NCBI GenBank assembly: GCA_002706335.1
Contig: PAKZ01000012.1
Location: 1-64,000, forward strand
DNA: 64,000 nucleotides
DNA from: Ahrensia sp.
Lineage (GTDB): Bacteria; Pseudomonadota; Alphaproteobacteria; Rhizobiales; Rhizobiaceae
Direction of reading: 5' to 3'
The notes beneath the pieces are model-generated. The model made no database searches. It saw only the letters and a program-made list of their open reading frames with translations, and was not told where the DNA came from. The position numbers and the translations under genes were made by a program. The number at the start of each line of letters is the position of its first letter. Position 1 is the first letter of the stretch. Shown one piece after another: positions 44,979 through 54,018 of the stretch.

Positions 44979-45692
44979 TCACGGCCTCTGGAGCATGGCC
45001 GCACGCTCCGCTGTGACAGCCATCACAAGCGCATAACCGAGCAACACGATGGATAGGAACTGGAAGACGGTCAGCCCGGCAACCAATGCGCCATAGGGCT
45101 TCCAGAATTCGATGACGAAACGCTGCACAGCGTAGAAGCCGACGGCGTAATAAAAGCCGTCCCGCTTCCACCGCGCCGACCCGGTTGCGACCATGGCGAC
45201 ATAAACCAGCGCGAAGCCGGCCATGGCGAGGCTTTCGTAGAGCTGAACCGGGTGACGCAGGACGCCGTCGCCGAAATCCCAGCCCCAATCTGCGCCCGTC
45301 GCGATGCCGTGCGTGTTGTCCACCAGTCCGGAGAGAAGGCAGCCAATGCGCCCGACGGCGATGCCGAGCGCCATCGGCAGTGCGTAGATCGCGCCGGTGC
45401 GGACCGTGATCCCGGATGCGCGCTTGTAGATCTCGATCGCGGCGACGGCGCCGACAATCGCCCCCTCGATGGAGCGGCCAAATCCGCCGATACCGGAAAC
45501 CCAGAGATTGAGCGTTCCGAACAGCCAAGCGCCGGCCCCTGCGCCGAACAGCACGCCGACGAGATAGCCAAAGCGCAGATGCTTTTCGACCGGCCGTTCG
45601 GAAAACCAGGTCCGGCGCAAAAGCAAAAGGGCCGTCAAGGAGACGGCCCATGCAAGAAAGTCGAACAGGGCATGTATTGCCGGAAACGACAT
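44979..45692 (-). CDS. Lgt-family (prolipoprotein diacylglyceryl transferase-like) protein
   Basis: A 237-residue membrane protein from the ATG at 45692, with about seven predicted helices. Lgt-type signatures are visible: GRSIEGAIVGAVAAIEIYKR, ALGIAVGRIGCLLSGLVDN in the position of the Lgt signature, and LRHPVQLYESLA. The true Lgt motif GRxGNFxNxE is only partly kept (GRIGCLLSGL), so this is probably a divergent homologue and not the housekeeping enzyme. It begins 28 bases after rpsP and heads the group with two small membrane proteins and the radical SAM gene. Confidence 0.8.
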   Translation of the reverse strand: MSFPAIHALFDFLAWAVSLTALLLLRRTWFSERPVEKHLRFGYLVGVLFGAGAGAWLFGTLNLWVSGIGGFGRSIEGAIVGAVAAIEIYKRASGITVRTGAIYALPMALGIAVGRIGCLLSGLVDNTHGIATGADWGWDFGDGVLRHPVQLYESLAMAGFALVYVAMVATGSARWKRDGFYYAVGFYAVQRFVIEFWKPYGALVAGLTVFQFLSIVLLGYALVMAVTAERAAMLQRP

Positions 45693-45720
45693 CAAACGCC
45701 CCGTTCGCCCGTAGAGAGGC

Positions 45721-46173
45721 TTATTCCGCTGCCGGGGTTTCCTCGGCCGGAGCCTCTTCCGCAGGAGCCTCGGCGGCAGCGGCAGCAGCGGCCTTCTTTT
45801 CTTCTTCGGCGGCTTCGGCGGCAGCCTTGGCTTCCTCTTCCTTCTGCGCCTTCATGGCGACGCGCTCCTGCGCGGCCTTGCCCGGCTTCGCCTTGTTCGG
45901 GTTGTTGCGCGCCTCGCGCTTGGCGAGACCGGCCTCGTCGAGGAAGCGCATCACGCGGTCGGTCGGCTGAGCACCGACTTCGAGCCAATGCTTGATACGC
46001 TCTTCATTGAGGGTCACGCGCTTGGCTTCGCCGTCCTTCGGCAGCATCGGGTTCCACGACCCGACCTGTTCGATAAAGCGGCCGTCGCGAGGCGACCGGA
46101 CGTCGGCGATGACGACGTGGTAATAAGGACGTTTCTTGGAGCCCGCGCGGGCGAGACGGATTTTCAGTGCCAT
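45721..46173 (-). CDS. rpsP: 30S ribosomal protein S16 with Ala/Glu-rich tail
   Basis: A 150-residue S16; the ATG at 46173 has ACAGGAG at a normal distance. Residues 1-80 are typical ([46 protein letters not shown]). From about residue 90 a charged then alanine/glutamate tail ([20 protein letters not shown]) nearly doubles the enteric length. It is downstream of the chorismate mutase gene. The usual downstream neighbour rimM is absent; an Lgt-like gene follows. Confidence 0.97.
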   Translation of the reverse strand: MALKIRLARAGSKKRPYYHVVIADVRSPRDGRFIEQVGSWNPMLPKDGEAKRVTLNEERIKHWLEVGAQPTDRVMRFLDEAGLAKREARNNPNKAKPGKAAQERVAMKAQKEEEAKAAAEAAEEEKKAAAAAAAEAPAEEAPAEETPAAE

Positions 46174-46236
46174 GATTTACTCCTGTAAGCCTGTTTGTTC
46201 GTCTGTTTCTGGGTTCGATGCCGGCATCTGGCCGGC

Positions 46237-46533
46237 TTAATCCTCGTTCTTCGCGGCGATCGCCTCGTGGTGGCGGATCACTTCGCGAATGATGAAGGCA
46301 AGGAATTTCTCTGCGAAATCGGGGTCGAGATCGGCTTCGTCGGCCAGCCGGCGCAACCGCTCGATCTGCCGCTTCTCGCGATCGGGATCCGACGGCGGCA
46401 GGTCATGCGTGGCCTTCAACTGGCCGACCGCCTGGGTGACGCGAAAACGCTCCGCGAGAATATGGATGAGCGCCGCATCGAGATTGTCGATCGAAGCCCT
46501 GAATTGCGCCAGCTTGTCGGACACCTCGGTCAT
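46237..46533 (-). CDS. Chorismate mutase, AroQ type
   Basis: A 98-residue single-domain chorismate mutase from the ATG at 46533 (AGGAGG just upstream), converting chorismate to prephenate for phenylalanine and tyrosine. The AroQ helical pattern is visible: LAQFRASIDNLDAALIHILAER in helix 1 with the conserved Arg, and PDREKRQIERLRRLA in the second half. Its start overlaps the GNAT stop (ATGA). A gene of this kind between ffh and rpsP is usual in the order. Confidence 0.9.
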   Translation of the reverse strand: MTEVSDKLAQFRASIDNLDAALIHILAERFRVTQAVGQLKATHDLPPSDPDREKRQIERLRRLADEADLDPDFAEKFLAFIIREVIRHHEAIAAKNED

Positions 46534-47057
46534 GCCGCCTCCTGCAGAAAACGTGTCGGCGGAAGATGGCGGTAGATCCGCGCATTCCATCCATGGTCGA
46601 GATAGTCGCGCTCGAACGAGGCGCCGAGGCGCGTCGCCAAGCGGATAGACGCCTCGTTGGCGGGCTCGATCAGGCTCATCGCCGTCGACCAGCCGAGATC
46701 CTCATAGACATAGCGGATCGCGCGCTTCGCCGCTTCCGCGGCCAGTCCGCGTCCGTAATGCTCGGGCAGCAGCGCCCATGCGATTTCCGGCTCCGGCAGA
46801 TCCGGCGGATACCACGGACCGCAAAACCCGACGAAGGCACCCGTTTCCTTCGATTCGAGCGCCCATTCGCCAAACCCGTTGATCAGCCACTGGCCCGCAT
46901 AGGTCGCCAGCCGCCGCCATGCTTGGGCTTCGTCCAGCGGGCCGCCGTAAAACCGCGACTCCTCGCCCGCGAAGAACGCGGTCATCGGCACCACGTCGGA
47001 CTTGCGGAAGCCGCGCAGGATCGGCCGATCGGTTTCGAGAACGGGAATATCGGTCAT
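46530..47057 (-). CDS. GNAT acetyltransferase (RimJ/RimL type)
   Basis: A 175-residue N-acetyltransferase. The acetyl-CoA pyrophosphate-binding loop region LLPEHYGRGLAAEAAKRAIRY is near residues 95-115, preceded by beta strand segment FVGFCGPWYPPDLPEPEIAW. The overall pattern is of the RimJ/RimL group that acetylates protein N-termini or small molecules; the target is unknown. It overlaps ffh upstream and the chorismate mutase gene downstream by four bases each, so the three are coupled. Confidence 0.88.
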   Translation of the reverse strand: MTDIPVLETDRPILRGFRKSDVVPMTAFFAGEESRFYGGPLDEAQAWRRLATYAGQWLINGFGEWALESKETGAFVGFCGPWYPPDLPEPEIAWALLPEHYGRGLAAEAAKRAIRYVYEDLGWSTAMSLIEPANEASIRLATRLGASFERDYLDHGWNARIYRHLPPTRFLQEAA

Positions 47058-48610
47058 TTCTTCTTCGGCAGGCCGGGCAAGCCCGCTCCGCCGCCCAGTC
47101 CCGGCAAGGCCGGACCGCCGCCAAGGCCCGGCAGTTTCGGCATGCCGCCACCGCCGAGGCCGGCGGCTTGCGCCTGTTTCTGCAGGGCTTCGAGTTCCTG
47201 CGGGCTCATCTTCGACAGGTCGGGCATGCCGCCCATCCCGCCCATGCCGCCGGGCAGACCCATCTTGCCGGCAAGACCGCCCATCATCTTGCCCATCATG
47301 CCGCCGCCCTTTTTGCCCTTCATGGACTTCATCATGTCGGCCATCTGGCGGTGCATCTTCAGAAGCTTGTTGATCTCGGCCGCATTCGTGCCGGAACCCG
47401 CGGCGATGCGCTTCTTGCGGGAGTGCTTCAGGAGATCCGGATTGGAGCGTTCCTTCGGGGTCATCGACTGGATGATGGCGATCTGCCGGTCGAAGATCTT
47501 GTCGTCGAGGCCGGCCGCGGCCATCTGGTCCTTCATCTTCCCCATGCCGGGCATCATGCCCATGATGCCGCCCATGCCGCCCATCTTCTTCATCTGGCGA
47601 AGCTGGTCGGCGAGGTCGTTCAGGTCGAACTTGCCGGACTGCATCTTCTTCGTCATCGCCGCGGCTTTTTCCGCGTCGATGGTTTCGGCGGCCTTCTCGA
47701 CCAGCGAAACGATGTCGCCCATGCCGAGGATGCGGTCGGCGATGCGCTTGGGATGGAACTCCTCCAGCGCATCCATCTTCTCGCCGGTACCGATCAGCTT
47801 GATCGGCTTGCCGGTAACGGCGCGCATGGAAAGCGCCGCGCCGCCGCGTCCGTCGCCGTCCATTCGGGTCAGCACGATACCGGTCAGCGCAATGCGCTCG
47901 TCGAAGCTCTTCGCCAGATTGACGGCGTCCTGACCGGTCAGCGAGTCGGCGACCAGCAGTGTCTCGTGCGGATTGGCGGCCTTTGCCACATCCGCCATCT
48001 CGACCATCAGAGGCTCGTCGATATGGGTGCGGCCGGCCGTATCGAGAATGACGACGTCATGGCCGCCCAGCTTGCCCGCCTGCACGGCGCGCTTCGCGAT
48101 ATCGACCGGGCCCTGGCCCTCGATAATCGGCAGCGTGGCGACGCCGGTCTGCTCGCCGATCTGGCGCAACTGCTCCTGCGCGGCCGGGCGGCGCGTGTCG
48201 AGCGAGGCCATCAAGACCTTCTTGCCCTGCCGCTCCGTCAGCCGCTTGGCGATCTTGCCGGTGGTCGTCGTCTTACCCGAGCCCTGCAGGCCGGCCATCA
48301 TGATGACGACGGGCGCGGGCGCGTTGAGGTCGATTGTCTCGCCTTCCGAGCCCAGCATGTCGACCAGCTCGTCATGGACGATCTTGACGACCATCTGGCC
48401 GGGCTTGACGCTTTTCAGGAGATCCGCGCCGACCGCCTTTTCGCGCACCCGCTCGGTGAAGCCGCGCACGACATCCAGCGCCACATCGGCCTCGATGAGC
48501 GCACGACGCACTTCGCGCAGCGCCGCGGAGACATCTTTCTCCGACAGCGCACCGCGTCCGGTCAGGTTACTCAGGATCGAACCGAGGCGGTCCTGAAGCG
48601 ATTCAAACAT
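47054..48610 (-). CDS. ffh: Signal recognition particle GTPase
   Basis: SRP54 homologue of 518 residues from the ATG at 48610; an in-frame extension to 48679 is not needed. The N domain starts MFESLQDRLGSIL; the GTPase has GLQGSGKTTTTGKIA, DTAGR and TRMDGDGRGGAA; the methionine-rich M domain from about residue 300 has GMGDIVSLVEKA and MQSGKFDLNDLADQLRQMKK. A Gly/Leu/Met-rich tail follows. With FtsY (also here, 55.3 kb) it targets membrane proteins. The 4.5S RNA gene is not in the window. Confidence 0.98.
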   Translation of the reverse strand: MFESLQDRLGSILSNLTGRGALSEKDVSAALREVRRALIEADVALDVVRGFTERVREKAVGADLLKSVKPGQMVVKIVHDELVDMLGSEGETIDLNAPAPVVIMMAGLQGSGKTTTTGKIAKRLTERQGKKVLMASLDTRRPAAQEQLRQIGEQTGVATLPIIEGQGPVDIAKRAVQAGKLGGHDVVILDTAGRTHIDEPLMVEMADVAKAANPHETLLVADSLTGQDAVNLAKSFDERIALTGIVLTRMDGDGRGGAALSMRAVTGKPIKLIGTGEKMDALEEFHPKRIADRILGMGDIVSLVEKAAETIDAEKAAAMTKKMQSGKFDLNDLADQLRQMKKMGGMGGIMGMMPGMGKMKDQMAAAGLDDKIFDRQIAIIQSMTPKERSNPDLLKHSRKKRIAAGSGTNAAEINKLLKMHRQMADMMKSMKGKKGGGMMGKMMGGLAGKMGLPGGMGGMGGMPDLSKMSPQELEALQKQAQAAGLGGGGMPKLPGLGGGPALPGLGGGAGLPGLPKKK

Positions 48611-48869
48611 GCATCTCTCCACTTCCGGTGTTTTCCGGAAGGTAGGTTTTCGAAGCGGCGTGCAAAACCCCAAAGCCAAAAAGCACCCGGGGGCGCATCG
48701 CGCTGCCGGGTGTTGACCTCCGGGATCCTCCGCTTTGCGGTGTCCCGGTCGGTGGCTCGGAGTTTCAACTCGTCGCTAGTCGGGCGGGGCTATGGCGGAA
48801 AAGAACGAGGGAGTCAAGATTTGGCGCGCAGCCTTGCCTTGGCGGCCGCCATGACCACCTTAGGTCATC
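48611..48869. other. Divergent intergenic region with nested hairpin
   Basis: The 259-base region separates ffh from the metallo-beta-lactamase-fold gene. At 48684-48712 a 7-bp stem CACCCGG/CCGGGTG encloses an inner GCGC-ATC-GCGC hairpin, and a second small hairpin CCGC-TTT-GCGG follows near 48730. It shows no SRP-RNA motif. Whether it is a transcribed RNA, a repeat or part of the ffh leader cannot be told. Short open frames here are not convincing. Confidence 0.35.
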
Positions 48870-49907
48870 ATGACAGACACGCTCCCCGATTCCCGAAAAG
48901 CCGTCACAAAGACCAGCGGCTCGAACCGCTATTACAACGGCCCGCTCTCCGACCATTTCGACGGGACCATCTTTTTCAATCCCGGCGGCACGCCCCCGCC
49001 GGGTTTCATGTCCCTTCTGCGCTGGCAATTCGGATCGGGCAAGACCGCATGGCCGGCCCACTATCCAAGCCCGCATGACGATCACGTTCCCGACGAACGC
49101 GTCGAGGGAACAGCACTGCGCATCACCATGATCGGCCATGCCAGCCTGCTCTTGCAGACTGCAGGGCTGAACATCCTGTTCGATCCGGTCTTTGCCGACC
49201 GCGCCAGCCCGGTGCAATGGTTCGGGCCGAAACGGCGCAATCCGCCCGGCATAAGGTTCGAGAACCTTCCGCCGATCGACGCGGTTTTGGTCAGCCACAA
49301 TCATTACGACCATCTCGATCTGGCGGCGCTGAAACGTCTCGCCCGCGAGCACGATCCGCTCTTCGTGACCCCGCTCGGCAACGACAGGATTATCCGCGAT
49401 GCGGCCGATTCGACGCGGATCGTCACCGGCGACTGGAGCGACATGATCGCGCTCTCGCAGGAGGTTACGGCGCATTTCGAGCCGGTGCATCACTGGTCGG
49501 CGCGTGGCAGCACCGACCGGCGCATGGCGCTCTGGGCCGGCTTTGTCATCGAGACGCCTGGCGGCAAGATCTACCATGTCGGCGACACCGGCTTTCACGA
49601 CGGCATCAATTACCGCAACGCGGCGGAGAAACACGGATCGTTCCGGCTAGCCATCCTGCCGATCGGGGCCTATGAACCGCGCTGGTTCATGACGCCACAG
49701 CACCAGAACCCGGATGAGGCCGTGCGCGGCCACAAGCTCTGTAATGCGGCGCATACCGCCGGGCACCACTGGGGCACGTTCAATCTGACCGATGAAGGCA
49801 TCGAAGACCCGCTGACTGCGCTGGAGGAAGCGCTCGAAAGGCACGAAGTCGCGCCCGAAACTTTCCGGCCGCTGCGCCCCGGCGAAGCCTGGGACGTGCC
49901 TTTTTAG
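48870..49907 (+). CDS. Metallo-beta-lactamase-fold hydrolase, NAPE-PLD-like
   Basis: A 345-residue cytoplasmic protein. The metal motif HxHxDH is present in VSHNHYDHLD near residue 150, a further Asp ligand in HVGDTGFHDG, and a later His near HTAGHHWGTFNLT. The layout and length resemble bacterial N-acyl-phosphatidylethanolamine phospholipase D-like/UlaG-like hydrolases, so a lipid or phosphodiester substrate is plausible but not proven. It is a rightward gene, divergent from ffh. Confidence 0.87.
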   Translation: MTDTLPDSRKAVTKTSGSNRYYNGPLSDHFDGTIFFNPGGTPPPGFMSLLRWQFGSGKTAWPAHYPSPHDDHVPDERVEGTALRITMIGHASLLLQTAGLNILFDPVFADRASPVQWFGPKRRNPPGIRFENLPPIDAVLVSHNHYDHLDLAALKRLAREHDPLFVTPLGNDRIIRDAADSTRIVTGDWSDMIALSQEVTAHFEPVHHWSARGSTDRRMALWAGFVIETPGGKIYHVGDTGFHDGINYRNAAEKHGSFRLAILPIGAYEPRWFMTPQHQNPDEAVRGHKLCNAAHTAGHHWGTFNLTDEGIEDPLTALEEALERHEVAPETFRPLRPGEAWDVPF

Positions 49908-50014
49908 CGCCGCAACCTCGCTCCATAAGGTCGCATCGCATGAAAATGCTGGTAACGGGGGAGAAAATCCCCCATTTCGGTATGCGGGAGGCGTAAGCAA
50001 CGGCGCTTCCGGCT

Positions 50015-51085
50015 ATGAAGATATCAGAAAGAAAGCCGTACCGTTTGTCACAGATCGAAACCGCCGCCGGCTCCGCCGGGAAAGATGCGCGCGCGTGGGC
50101 AAAGACCATCGCCGCCTATAACCAGCCCTCGAATGCGCGAGGCGCTCTCGAATTCGCGGTTTCGCTGCTGCCTTTTGCCCTCCTCTGGGCGGCCATGGCC
50201 GTTCTGCTATCATACGGATACTGGATCGGCCTGATCCTGGTGGTGCCCGCGGCCGGCTTTCTGGTCCGCCTGTTCATGATCCAGCACGATTGCGGGCATG
50301 GCGCTTTTTTCCGCAACAGCCACGCCAATGACTGGGTCGGCCGGGCCGTCGGCGTCATGACGCTAACGCCCTATTCCGTCTGGAAGCGCACCCATGCGCT
50401 GCATCACGCGGGCTCCGGCTGCCTGGACCATCGCGGATTCGGCGAGATCGCCACGCTGACCGTCGAGGAATACAAGGCGCTGTCGCCATGGAAGCGGTTC
50501 AAATACCGGTTCTACCGGCATCCGCTCGTGCTGTTCGGCGTCGGGCCTGCTTTTATCTTCATGCTCGATCATCGCCTGCCCACCGGCATGATGCGCCGCG
50601 GCTGGCAGCCATGGATTTCCACCATGGGCACCAATCTGGCCCTCGCCGCGCTGGTGGCGGCGCTGATCTGGCTGGTTGGCTGGAAGGTCTTCCTTCTCAT
50701 CCAGTTGCCGGTCACGCTGATCGCGGCGACGGCTGGGGTCTGGTTGTTCTTCGTCCAGCACCAGTTCGAGGAAACATCCTGGGAACGGCTGCCCGAATGG
50801 CAGCGCCAGCACGCCGCCCTGCACGGCTCGTCACATTACGACCTGCCGCAGCCGCTGCGCTGGTTCACCGGTAATATCGGCATCCACCACGTCCATCATC
50901 TGTCGGCGCGCATCCCCTTCTACCGGCTCGGCCGGGTGCTGCGCGACCATCCTGAACTGCGCGACATCAACCGCATGACGCTGCTCGACAGCCTGAAGAC
51001 GATCCCGCTGGCGCTCTGGGACGAAACGCAGAGCCGCATGATCTCGTTTCGGGAGTTCCGGCGCAGTCGAATGGCGGCGGCATAG
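50015..51085 (+). CDS. Membrane fatty acid desaturase
   Basis: A 356-residue di-iron desaturase with four to six membrane helices. All three histidine boxes are present: HDCGH at 91-95, HALHH at 127-131, and HHVHH (GIHHVHHLS) near residue 288. The layout fits acyl-lipid desaturases of the DesA/omega type; the double-bond position cannot be deduced. It starts 107 bases after the metallo-hydrolase on the same strand. Confidence 0.92.
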   Translation: MKISERKPYRLSQIETAAGSAGKDARAWAKTIAAYNQPSNARGALEFAVSLLPFALLWAAMAVLLSYGYWIGLILVVPAAGFLVRLFMIQHDCGHGAFFRNSHANDWVGRAVGVMTLTPYSVWKRTHALHHAGSGCLDHRGFGEIATLTVEEYKALSPWKRFKYRFYRHPLVLFGVGPAFIFMLDHRLPTGMMRRGWQPWISTMGTNLALAALVAALIWLVGWKVFLLIQLPVTLIAATAGVWLFFVQHQFEETSWERLPEWQRQHAALHGSSHYDLPQPLRWFTGNIGIHHVHHLSARIPFYRLGRVLRDHPELRDINRMTLLDSLKTIPLALWDETQSRMISFREFRRSRMAAA

Positions 51086-51224
51086 CCAAATAACAGCTTA
51101 TATGGCTCCCAAGGCGCAACTGATCGCAATGTATCAATCTTCGAGATATAGTTTCTTTATTTCCGGTGGTCGGACCCGAATCTCAACATGTAGCCGATCA
51201 TCACGGGCTATGCCGAATAGGAAG

Positions 51225-51680
51225 TCACGATTCGGCTGACTTCGAAATCAAGAGTCTGGATGCTAATTCAAGTTCGCCCCAGCGCGCCGCAAAGGTATCT
51301 GTGACTTCAAACCAGCTTCCGTCGTTACCCGCACCATGATTAGCCCCCATACAGGAACACTGGCATTCGTGGCCTGTAGCATTCAGGCAAGCCGGTGCGC
51401 ATTTTTCCTGCTCACGATAAGGCTGTATAATATAGACTGCCCCGAAGCGATCTAGGGAACGATTTACGAGATCGTTGAACCAACTTTTCGGAAGCTCCCA
51501 ATATTCTTGTTTGGCAACCCAGATAGGTTTCGTATGCCTTCCATTGCGCAGCCAAGAATATGTATCTTCTTTATACGGGAATCGCGCCCGAAGCTTCATA
51601 CCTCTCCCAGTGCGCCTTAAGATTACTGGAATATCCTTCTGATTCCATATCTTCCGAAGGCGCGGAGATGATTCTTTCAT
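51225..51680 (-). CDS. Unknown protein with Cys-rich motif in AT-rich islet
   Basis: A 151-residue protein of unknown function whose DNA is clearly richer in A and T than its neighbours. The N-terminal half is basic and aromatic (ARFPYKEDTYSWLRNGRHTK). The centre has closely spaced cysteines: CAPACLNATGHECQCSCMGANHG, in two parts CAPAC and CQCSC, a likely metal-binding motif. No membrane segment is present. Its base composition and isolation between core genes suggest horizontal gain. Its upstream and downstream flanks (51086-51224 and 51681-51806) contain no other gene. Confidence 0.65.
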   Translation of the reverse strand: MKESSPRLRKIWNQKDIPVILRRTGRGMKLRARFPYKEDTYSWLRNGRHTKPIWVAKQEYWELPKSWFNDLVNRSLDRFGAVYIIQPYREQEKCAPACLNATGHECQCSCMGANHGAGNDGSWFEVTDTFAARWGELELASRLLISKSAES

Positions 51681-51806
51681 TGCTCAAACCGTGTAAATAC
51701 CTCGAATCATGCGAGCCAAATCATAACATTCAGATCTAGAAAAGCTGACTCCAATGAAACGACACAGACCGGCCGCTGTAAAAGTCTACTGAACGTAGGC
51801 GCGTCG

Positions 51807-53000
51807 TCAGCTTGATTCGATCCATTTATCTTCGAAAACTATACTAGCCACCCCCGCAAAGCGCCGGACCCGATCCAGTTCCCCTTCGAGTTCCGTCAGA
51901 AAAGCCTTCGACAGGCGCACGCCCTTTTCCGGCCAGAACTTCTTCACCGCGAGCACATCGGCATTGCGGTCGGCCTTCATGTCGATGCGGCCGACGATGC
52001 GGTCGCCCCTGAGCACCGGGAAGACATAGTAGCCATAGACCCGCTTTTCCTCAGGCACGAAGATCTCGATTCGATAAAAGAAATCGAACAGCCGCTCGGC
52101 GCGCTTGCGGTCACGTAAGGCCGGATCGAAGGGACTCAGCACGCGGACGCGGCCCGGCGGTTCCGGCGGATCGTCCAGAAGTGACGGATAGTCCCTGAAG
52201 CGCAGTGACGCGCGCGGTTTCGAGCCATCGGCGCTCTCGATCAGCACCGTTTCGAGTTCTGCTTCGTTCTCGGCGATCCAGGCAGCCACCTCGTCGGGTT
52301 TCAGCAAATCCCAGAAAGCGGCGATCTCGCCGCGGGTAGCGAAGCCGAGCCGCGACAACGCCGAGCGGCAAGCCCAGTCGACGAAGTCGTGATGTTCGAC
52401 CTCGCTTGCATGGCAGTGACCCGGGATGACCCGTTCCGCGAGATCATAAACCTTCTGGAAGCCGTCCCGACGCGCGATGGCGAGCCTGCCGGTGCGCCAG
52501 AGATACTCAAGCGCCATCTTCGAGGGGTGCCAGTCCCACCAGCCGGTCGACGGCTTCTCGCCCTCGAAGTCGCGCGTCATCACCGGGCCGTCGCGGGCGA
52601 TCCGGTCGAGAATGCCGTCGCATTCATGCAGGAAGGGCGAGCCCTGCCACGCCTCGTAGCGCTTTTGCAGCCGCGCTTCCTCGCGGGCGAAACGGTGCCG
52701 CCAATAAGGAAAGAATTCGGACGGGATGATGGAAGCGTCATGCGTCCAGTTCTCGAAGAGATGGCAGTCGGCCTCGACCAACCGCTTGAGGTTCTTTTCG
52801 CGATAGGTGGCGTTGCGCGAGAACAGGATCTGGTGATGCGCGCGGGCGACCGTGTTGATCGAATCGACCTGCACGAAGCCGAGCCTGCGGATCGTTTCGA
52901 GAAGATCCTCCTTCGACTGGCCCTTGTGCGGCGGGTCGGAAAGCCCATGAAGCGCGAGGAAGGCGCGGCGGGCGGTCTTGTTGTCGATCGTGTCGGTCAT
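51807..53000 (-). CDS. YcaQ/AlkX-family winged-helix DNA glycosylase-like protein
   Basis: A 397-residue protein from the ATG at 53000; the frame remains open further upstream but that extension overlaps the dapF region. The HTH_42 (YcaQ) family is recognised from the N-terminal [14 protein letters not shown], the [19 protein letters not shown] segment with its Q-D motif near residue 45-60, and the C-terminal [19 protein letters not shown]. The known Escherichia coli relative unhooks interstrand DNA crosslinks; a similar repair role is inferred. It is divergent from dapF. Confidence 0.9.
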   Translation of the reverse strand: MTDTIDNKTARRAFLALHGLSDPPHKGQSKEDLLETIRRLGFVQVDSINTVARAHHQILFSRNATYREKNLKRLVEADCHLFENWTHDASIIPSEFFPYWRHRFAREEARLQKRYEAWQGSPFLHECDGILDRIARDGPVMTRDFEGEKPSTGWWDWHPSKMALEYLWRTGRLAIARRDGFQKVYDLAERVIPGHCHASEVEHHDFVDWACRSALSRLGFATRGEIAAFWDLLKPDEVAAWIAENEAELETVLIESADGSKPRASLRFRDYPSLLDDPPEPPGRVRVLSPFDPALRDRKRAERLFDFFYRIEIFVPEEKRVYGYYVFPVLRGDRIVGRIDMKADRNADVLAVKKFWPEKGVRLSKAFLTELEGELDRVRRFAGVASIVFEDKWIESS

Positions 53001-53124
53001 GGGCGGCGCGGAGATTGCGGCGGAAAGGATCCCGAAAGCAAGCCGGCGCGATAACACTCCTGACACTGGCAATTCGGGCCGCGATCCGCCATATAGGCCC
53101 GGAAACCAAGGGACACTGCAGGAA

Positions 53125-54018
53125 ATGGCGCTCGACGTTCCGTTTGCGAAAATGAACGGGCTTGGAAACCTGATCATCGTGGCCGACATGCGCGGCCGCG
53201 ACGGACCCGTTTCGCCTGAAGCCGCGATTGCGCTCAATGCTGATCCGGCGACCCGGTTCGACCAGCTCATGGCGATCCACGATCCGCGAATCGACGGGAC
53301 GGACAATTATATCGACATCCTCAATTCCGACGGCTCCCGCGCCCAGGCATGCGGCAACGGCACGCGCTGCGTTGTGCAGGCGCTCGCCGCCGAGACCGGC
53401 AAGGCCGTCTTCACTTTACAGACGCCGGCCGGAATCCTGAGCGCCGAGGAACATGCCGACGGCTTGATTTCCGTCGACATGGGCAAGCCGCGCTTCCGCT
53501 GGAACCAGATCCCGCTGGAAGAGGAGTTCGCCGACACGACCGGCATCGAATTGCAGATCGGGCCGATAGACGCGCCTGTGTTGCATACGCCGTCGGTCGC
53601 CAATATCGGCAATCCGCACGCCGTGTTCTGGGTGAAGAACGACGTCTGGACCTACGATCTCGAACGTTTCGGGCCGCTTCTGGAAAACCACCCGATCTTC
53701 CCGGAAAAGGCGAACATCACCATCGCCCAGGTGGTGGCGCGCGATCACATCATCATCCGCACGTGGGAACGCGGCGCCGGCCTGACCGAGGCCTGCGGCT
53801 CGGCCGCCTGCGCGGCGCTTGTCTGCGCAGCGAGGATGGACAAGACCGAACGCAAAGCGACTGTGACGCCGCCCGGCGGCGATCTTGTCATCGAATGGCG
53901 CGACGACGACAAGATCGTCATGACCGGCCCCGCCGAATGGGAATTCTCCGGTCATCTCGACGCCGAAACCGGCGCGTGGAGCCGCGACGAGAACGCCCCT
54001 TCGCAGGAGGCGATCTGA
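53125..54018 (+). CDS. dapF: Diaminopimelate epimerase
   Basis: A 297-residue enzyme that converts LL- to meso-diaminopimelate for lysine and peptidoglycan synthesis. The start at 53125 has AGGGA eleven bases upstream; an upstream in-frame extension is unlikely. The two catalytic cysteines are in ACGNGTRCV (Cys76) and [11 protein letters not shown] near residue 220, in the two pseudo-symmetric halves. The opening [10 protein letters not shown] is a standard feature. It overlaps mtaB by one base (TGATG). Confidence 0.97.
   Translation: MALDVPFAKMNGLGNLIIVADMRGRDGPVSPEAAIALNADPATRFDQLMAIHDPRIDGTDNYIDILNSDGSRAQACGNGTRCVVQALAAETGKAVFTLQTPAGILSAEEHADGLISVDMGKPRFRWNQIPLEEEFADTTGIELQIGPIDAPVLHTPSVANIGNPHAVFWVKNDVWTYDLERFGPLLENHPIFPEKANITIAQVVARDHIIIRTWERGAGLTEACGSAACAALVCAARMDKTERKATVTPPGGDLVIEWRDDDKIVMTGPAEWEFSGHLDAETGAWSRDENAPSQEAI

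Noticed and set aside
48611-48869. SRP (4.5S) RNA gene next to ffh
   Set aside because: The conserved GGAAGCAGCC-type loop and tetraloop region are absent; only unrelated hairpins were found.
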